Assembly: GCA_016778745.1 (NCBI GenBank)
Contig: JADHOZ010000003.1
Coordinates: 1 to 40,505, forward strand
Length of the DNA: 40,505 bases
From: Rickettsiales bacterium
GTDB taxonomy: Bacteria > Pseudomonadota > Alphaproteobacteria > Rickettsiales > UBA1997
Direction of reading: 5' to 3'
The first letter of the stretch is position 1; each line of letters starts with the position of its first letter. This document shows positions 39,701 through 40,505 of the stretch, one piece after another. The position numbers and the translations under genes were made by a program. Below the pieces are notes generated by a model. That model did no database searches. It worked only from the letters and a program-made list of their open reading frames with translations, and was not told where the DNA came from.

Positions 39701-40505
39701 ATATCAAGGTGTCATTACTGCTACAGATGGTTTTAATTTTGCTTCTTTAAACAATATTGCCATAACAGATCAAGTCGAATCCTTACATACTGCATTTCAG
39801 GAGTTGCAAGCCTTAAATAATAAACATACAAAAGCCTTTGAAGTTCCTGATAGTAAGAGCATTATAACTAATGTAAGAGACGAAGTTCTAGAACGTAAGA
39901 TTACAGAATTATCTGATTTAGAGCATGAAGTTTTCAAGCAATTGACAAATTACTTAGATGCTATCGTATTATTGGGCGCTAAAAGTAAAAAAGCGGTTAG
40001 TTCGGGTCATTATAATAGTGTTCAAATTAATTCTTTACTTGAACAGTGGCAAGGTATTATAGATTCTGGTGTAAAGGGTGATGAAGAATTAGAAAAAATA
40101 TTTCGACAATGGCAACAGAAACAAAGTAAGAATAGCTCGGATTTGGTAAATGAAGGATTGGCTCAATTTACGGCATTGAAGGATTTTGTTGGGAATTATG
40201 GTAGATTACTAACCCTAAAGCGTATGCCAGTTGGTAAGGTTCAGCCGGAAGGAACCGTTTATACTCGTATTGGCAATGTGAGGGATTATCTTATCACGCA
40301 AAAACAGGATGCTGTCAAAAAGGAAACATTCATAAGAGATTCTTTGAGAAATTTCCGAAAAAAGATTGCGGAGTTAGACCTTTCTGTGGAGAGTGGTGCC
40401 TTATGTTTCGACCAGCTTCATGAGTTATTTACAAACGCTGGTAGTTTAACAAAAGATAACTTTGCAAATAGCGCCATAAGAAATAATTTCTTAGATGAGA
40501 GTGGT
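27714..40505 (+). CDS. Giant protein (at least 4264 codons, 3'-truncated by the window) with an internal SecA-like motor domain
   Basis: Frame sampled along its length and read continuously from GTG 27714 (TAA at 27711) to the window end. SecA-like: AEISTGQGKSLLSSIYVSFQALNGKASHVTSSTDVLSKRDFRENQNFYSYLGL (near 34860), DETD (35193-35204), FVGITGTMGRKEDLE, QPVLIICENVAEAKLLYQEL, TISTPISGRGTDI (36204-36221), QAEGRSGRNGDEG (36297-36335). ATG 27780 is an alternative start. Confidence 0.92.
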   Translation, partial: MPGESQLKNKIEEYKNGGSRARMLREMAVLDIGALATTDLNQIEFEFDTKNPRKLKSKQSGKYYEYYRDPSMMVAIYQCLFRSLNKDVKEFLQTLDEKLKIFDANGVLDEVASRYHKSLVFTDFIKRKRADADIRIEQEDLDHIFQFIVANKLSIEEARGILGNTFADAEIGDDVKAKIKGFFCDYLQSNLQEIGWFNAGSEDVKHEAGDVVTENIGVVRSFETIKSGFDGELVNACNIDEVFNHCQAEYDRVFKEQYNAKMLYFLFIIMDERHEYRSRQYGADWGEYHKCVAEINDLLADPNFDVKDYFKQYGVNIHDFDFLEKIDLSDSKIVYSIKTELKGASKRVNYGDDLRFLGSPIHQYILEYDLKRFSSYDIVDRENRRDRSEVERKFKSYYRDFYDSFTNRDEFGFALLKTQIASINKKEKRGILRNSQKVMGDRSADIYVNLSDNVRVSKFYELPLSSDDRESVIGKVVLFDVVLEEESIAAINDDDELRGLVTGRQEYEYQGIRYVEIGFNSLNESQQNKLLDIINRFPRVDIRYIDYLDDDHFDYDSRDAQKNIKTRSFININKAAEAELISIIQNPDYTEKFAKYCRNPKYKSLAASILSLRAKNQEVDDIDVIYKKLLEHAYEKSLLKDERDIYITPNLDLGWGEGDDYLDASAIVPIFEEIIASGKNISANSLHLSLADGSDFRWALDELKRRISDKDDYLDLKGRPFPIAQLVINCNDFLMDGVSDIAEFQKRLSETLAGFDALGVRKLRINSGFGKLNQIGIDAKIFGEILDAALLDVGVEVSFEYCYQSDESVVTKEKARVSAVKQRRIQAKLTDPDDLNIYRKIEPEGEDPDEKHYSKGHQFLFGSASYSEEAEVHEDQEQEQEMEVYVDQNEIEDYSDKVEEGVSFEDEDLVSKENIALRMALSSKDRAYFAVPKTISQLPKESIQDIWDEITGGSAAFNDQSKKLSNDDFRIDKMTKKAALMLLKHKVDGRFAGGLNLRRLPQGFYMARNLLDNKIILDFDITRRTKDSAFIMDFADIDSVLCDEPGAAYKKEINDLVNEIVADISLRNEGSDEFAELLHTNLFRDLAEEEIDIVPESKFLEVLNKVKNISQSEFNLLLHLLKNNLEVAPRANAILLVESFLTLKDKLHGHGVVIQDDIVPAIKQKEDLRALSYRILEILKYVDKEGVCEVARESPQGLKQRIFNEMLQGKISLAEHGMYHALYCDGLINFDAALAIDGSEVGIGEYDDKISYLVSEKSLFRFLANNLAKHDVEDKDLQKATILFLRYVVTPVQDRVNEFKVSYENAKAFIGDFGVGLDPKKGLRIIKLFLDFKVKHYEQGLNLVSNLNGVEDLDVFCDIVNQLKSLRPSFTDIARLAKLYAPLDPEQKADFAKNISDIVSIQPDWRYFSRIIENLVTHTAGRNYSFSEICSAIQLPPLDDRFERDDYHKKFLAATLLKKSEEDHQNITDVPWSEIVGGLVHPEGDLVHPKLKTPDSLIPFDDFKTLNYNNLGSYPYIESSELVGFNYDYFSLDHIKLQFQEGEDLRVIDAYYKRKTNDWSFTLELKNESGARSRMGAKYLNFLNEFDTAFRIDFLRVFIGDKKVKLKEERLLRDVEKNIDGFFKKFLAFDYRDDRDGVIKKYNVSVSSRQQIYATSFKVLAKLYHKFPSDAPVLIGAFYGGRFDQYQKGDDKIKFLHYLGEFLDVCSRDFSLNLFEKYASLRFNQKITDKLVGDEAVKKFLLNIVDNEFVSDDVKTGMLDLLAVDSHKPNMVAFTGTHSSSGLGLIVDVNQNLIDKISSKKHVNQYNIKARPLKEGEENKIRFAYEVGSRKFKRWSKQKLLNNDVLLVSLKLPITSSKEVSQIVYDIDDFGTHISIDVLKEVDSDDVIGFFVSGHQHYVRCADLRKYCERLGEMTIIDFKNNIANAIKHKDAVIIYKFNNKKRALPISELSDDITIRKKQISDLVAINSGRFLDVDKEFLSSVHKKILAHNKGFKYKDFLKSFKEVISVIDAIDDQLYVASEDENLVKKFPGLDDAIVGHKIRNYANFYKRRFYDLLNQLLEYDDDVALECVKKIEEIFKSSHIRSLPGNVYIKDIKDLFTQNLETFWNSNGDVEILFLRAKKVIDNCKGKELEVLDRYVSDDETVKHIMHYDVKVDAIYLKIKNAIQNSSGLGNYKDRVLTFVNGIFYQNVNISNRVLFKRLVVEKLGDKVINLIDSLSDELRSASVEQALTLVKQFENNQIFVDLDRDPNLNIDFIELEQFDDSKTDLANYIDTLIGNPEISQSIKEHLSVVDAKKYQYFVLGKSDLMVRIQDNVNKLKSEQISKKESIACKLDMLALLRESYRRVHGKYPYTTQLLPLIYFVTAQDSQAANENFSKIMAEISTGQGKSLLSSIYVSFQALNGKASHVTSSTDVLSKRDFRENQNFYSYLGLKSHYIDNKGVNPNGDEEDVKYEKGRIYHSTASNFYFFLSKNRLSGEELDVDIGDRSWLSDETDTLLDNKTLWRLSVNGSGGDDLREFYYFVNDFYDNNAERIDRILSGGEPNSRIVSEFKEKLEREYEDLFSYFKFNICVGSDKIVDDKIALLLSSAKKAAHYTEDNDFTIQQILLDGVTYNCARILKKPSNEPDLSSTWGDGVHPLLHARLERSKNIGRFILDKENVAITSGTPKQLVEYCGNFVGITGTMGRKEDLELISNQFGISHAVKVQPHQLLKRKDMGSVLIDGGLETDETLPFNDKQFTKLRKILSGQDKFKSSNPHGINHNRVNNQPVLIICENVAEAKLLYQELGKNAIEDIELQIIDGSESDIEMEKKIKKAGRKNVVTISTPISGRGTDIRVSADAKKEGLYTILMSVFNERETAQAEGRSGRNGDEGKTISLINANKKNIKEALQKVDFDEEGQRKYLDSQERIHQLREVLFAKHRENLKKQVAESVLIEEKYREFCFYRSEFLKQAKLAQMTDVTSLTREMENLFANFLNNDMSVCLKKYKMEDGKFDNDQFAENVTNLVEQRFELFLQLRLFPLMKVKCEKIEELPAISQEFKKHVQGRVQNKMLALQQKIDTYKPLAPSQPNEKREKYSSDDELYGITGLYLRQRDPAPADDLIKDIYIQAEGEVQHYQYKPLSFDGYYSHVQQHMIHFADLASAGFRKVYLGTQDDSVAQGDISRERDSSGCYISKVDEVDEVDEMVHNNILAIYGVNDAVLMKNPHGAQIVLLPMCEDIEKSKKIIRVFFGRYDLTSNIECIAPLHDGSVAIINSSTLGIKKRHGSPVIPGGASGSDNRRGNSNIFDRGARVDIIDDSASFQSWNTFQTKIAQYCHDTLLDHERLSEFQTQNLFIRSYIAGGLDKVDVSGDITSDFRNKQLIADNKAYGRAISHIARINDGTFGVANVSIASLDDVSVLSAFDNSWLAQYVVEIQTILQKLHHSIKFSHLRGDEFEISCDSAGNRLIETIAYTFGGDVNKTPDNRYRISLKGINERNKFLNNILRSTQLLPPGFNDDDSDNLSRSYKDIIFNTVIEKAQISYREKVGRVQRGDDGKITEEFKANIKARFDAARGDEDRKSSMSLRHLELFLEINKRIIERSSAAVSELDRVTLDDKYTLYCNIDNGVTVNDDQTLGELVKKTSVADYAATITAEAKMASDYDRNVKAVADSSLQNRESRENEKKKIKERYKTLSVNNAKNSNPGHSIVDTIVKDFKEYAKGKVGEFRSLGIDVEGDLLKNIDKDNIVAKDQIIQKYNRVAKLIVDINAILRKFDCNNVNYQKGEQYLRRLRSKLRVDEDSITKLDESTKEAIDKEDSLSEVAGKYRFNSFETLRETIKDEINSKLEEANKANIISSNHSTINVDFAGHKKTLELYNSRVGVRDILVKFYEKINAIDSLNSNSEELTQEIVDLFSDNGVINVANFTPNIISKLGEGIGKDELQQFINDFKGNPDIADILNDEVIKTLVKDIGTRLSGKRAALQGNETRVQNDLDKIVQIINDLNSGSVFSYEVEQYQGVITATDGFNFASLNNIAITDQVESLHTAFQELQALNNKHTKAFEVPDSKSIITNVRDEVLERKITELSDLEHEVFKQLTNYLDAIVLLGAKSKKAVSSGHYNSVQINSLLEQWQGIIDSGVKGDEELEKIFRQWQQKQSKNSSDLVNEGLAQFTALKDFVGNYGRLLTLKRMPVGKVQPEGTVYTRIGNVRDYLITQKQDAVKKETFIRDSLRNFRKKIAELDLSVESGALCFDQLHELFTNAGSLTKDNFANSAIRNNFLDESG

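Noticed and set aside
27714-40505. Giant ORF as the housekeeping SecA translocase
   Set aside because: Far too long, motor is internal and divergent, and the interval between DETD and ITGT differs from the normal SecA cross-linking domain region.

Overview
AT-rich window from a Gram-negative bacterium, probably a host-associated alphaproteobacterium (inferred from base composition, gene content and Rickettsia-like IS256 remnants; no rRNA is present to confirm). Left to right: (1) the 3' part of a multi-domain sensor kinase (HATPase end, receiver, second complete kinase); (2) a decayed IS256-type transposase fragment that seems to split a small gene; (3) a membrane-anchored Hsp20-like protein and an orphan tail-anchored protein; (4) an iron locus arranged around one canonical Fur box, with a TonB receptor and ferritin-like gene on the minus strand and an outer-membrane barrel, FMN-binding protein, ApbE and a 4-TM His-containing membrane protein on the plus strand; (5) a large His-rich membrane protein convergent with a TetR-CDF cation efflux operon; (6) a bufferin-type RiPP cluster (DUF2282 precursor, DUF692/MNIO, DUF2063, DoxX) with an intrinsic terminator ending just before the DUF692 start codon; (7) a compact operon with RND efflux pump (MFP-RND-OMF), DinB-like, NRDE/TANGO2-like and a C-A-T-C NRPS; (8) a giant uninterrupted reading frame (27714 to the window end, at least 4264 codons) that is absent from the supplied ORF track and carries a divergent SecA-like helicase motor in its middle. 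Strongest candidates for novelty: the giant SecA-like protein, the RND/DinB/NRDE/NRPS cluster, and the Fur-box iron/flavin module. No tRNA, rRNA or CRISPR array was recognised.
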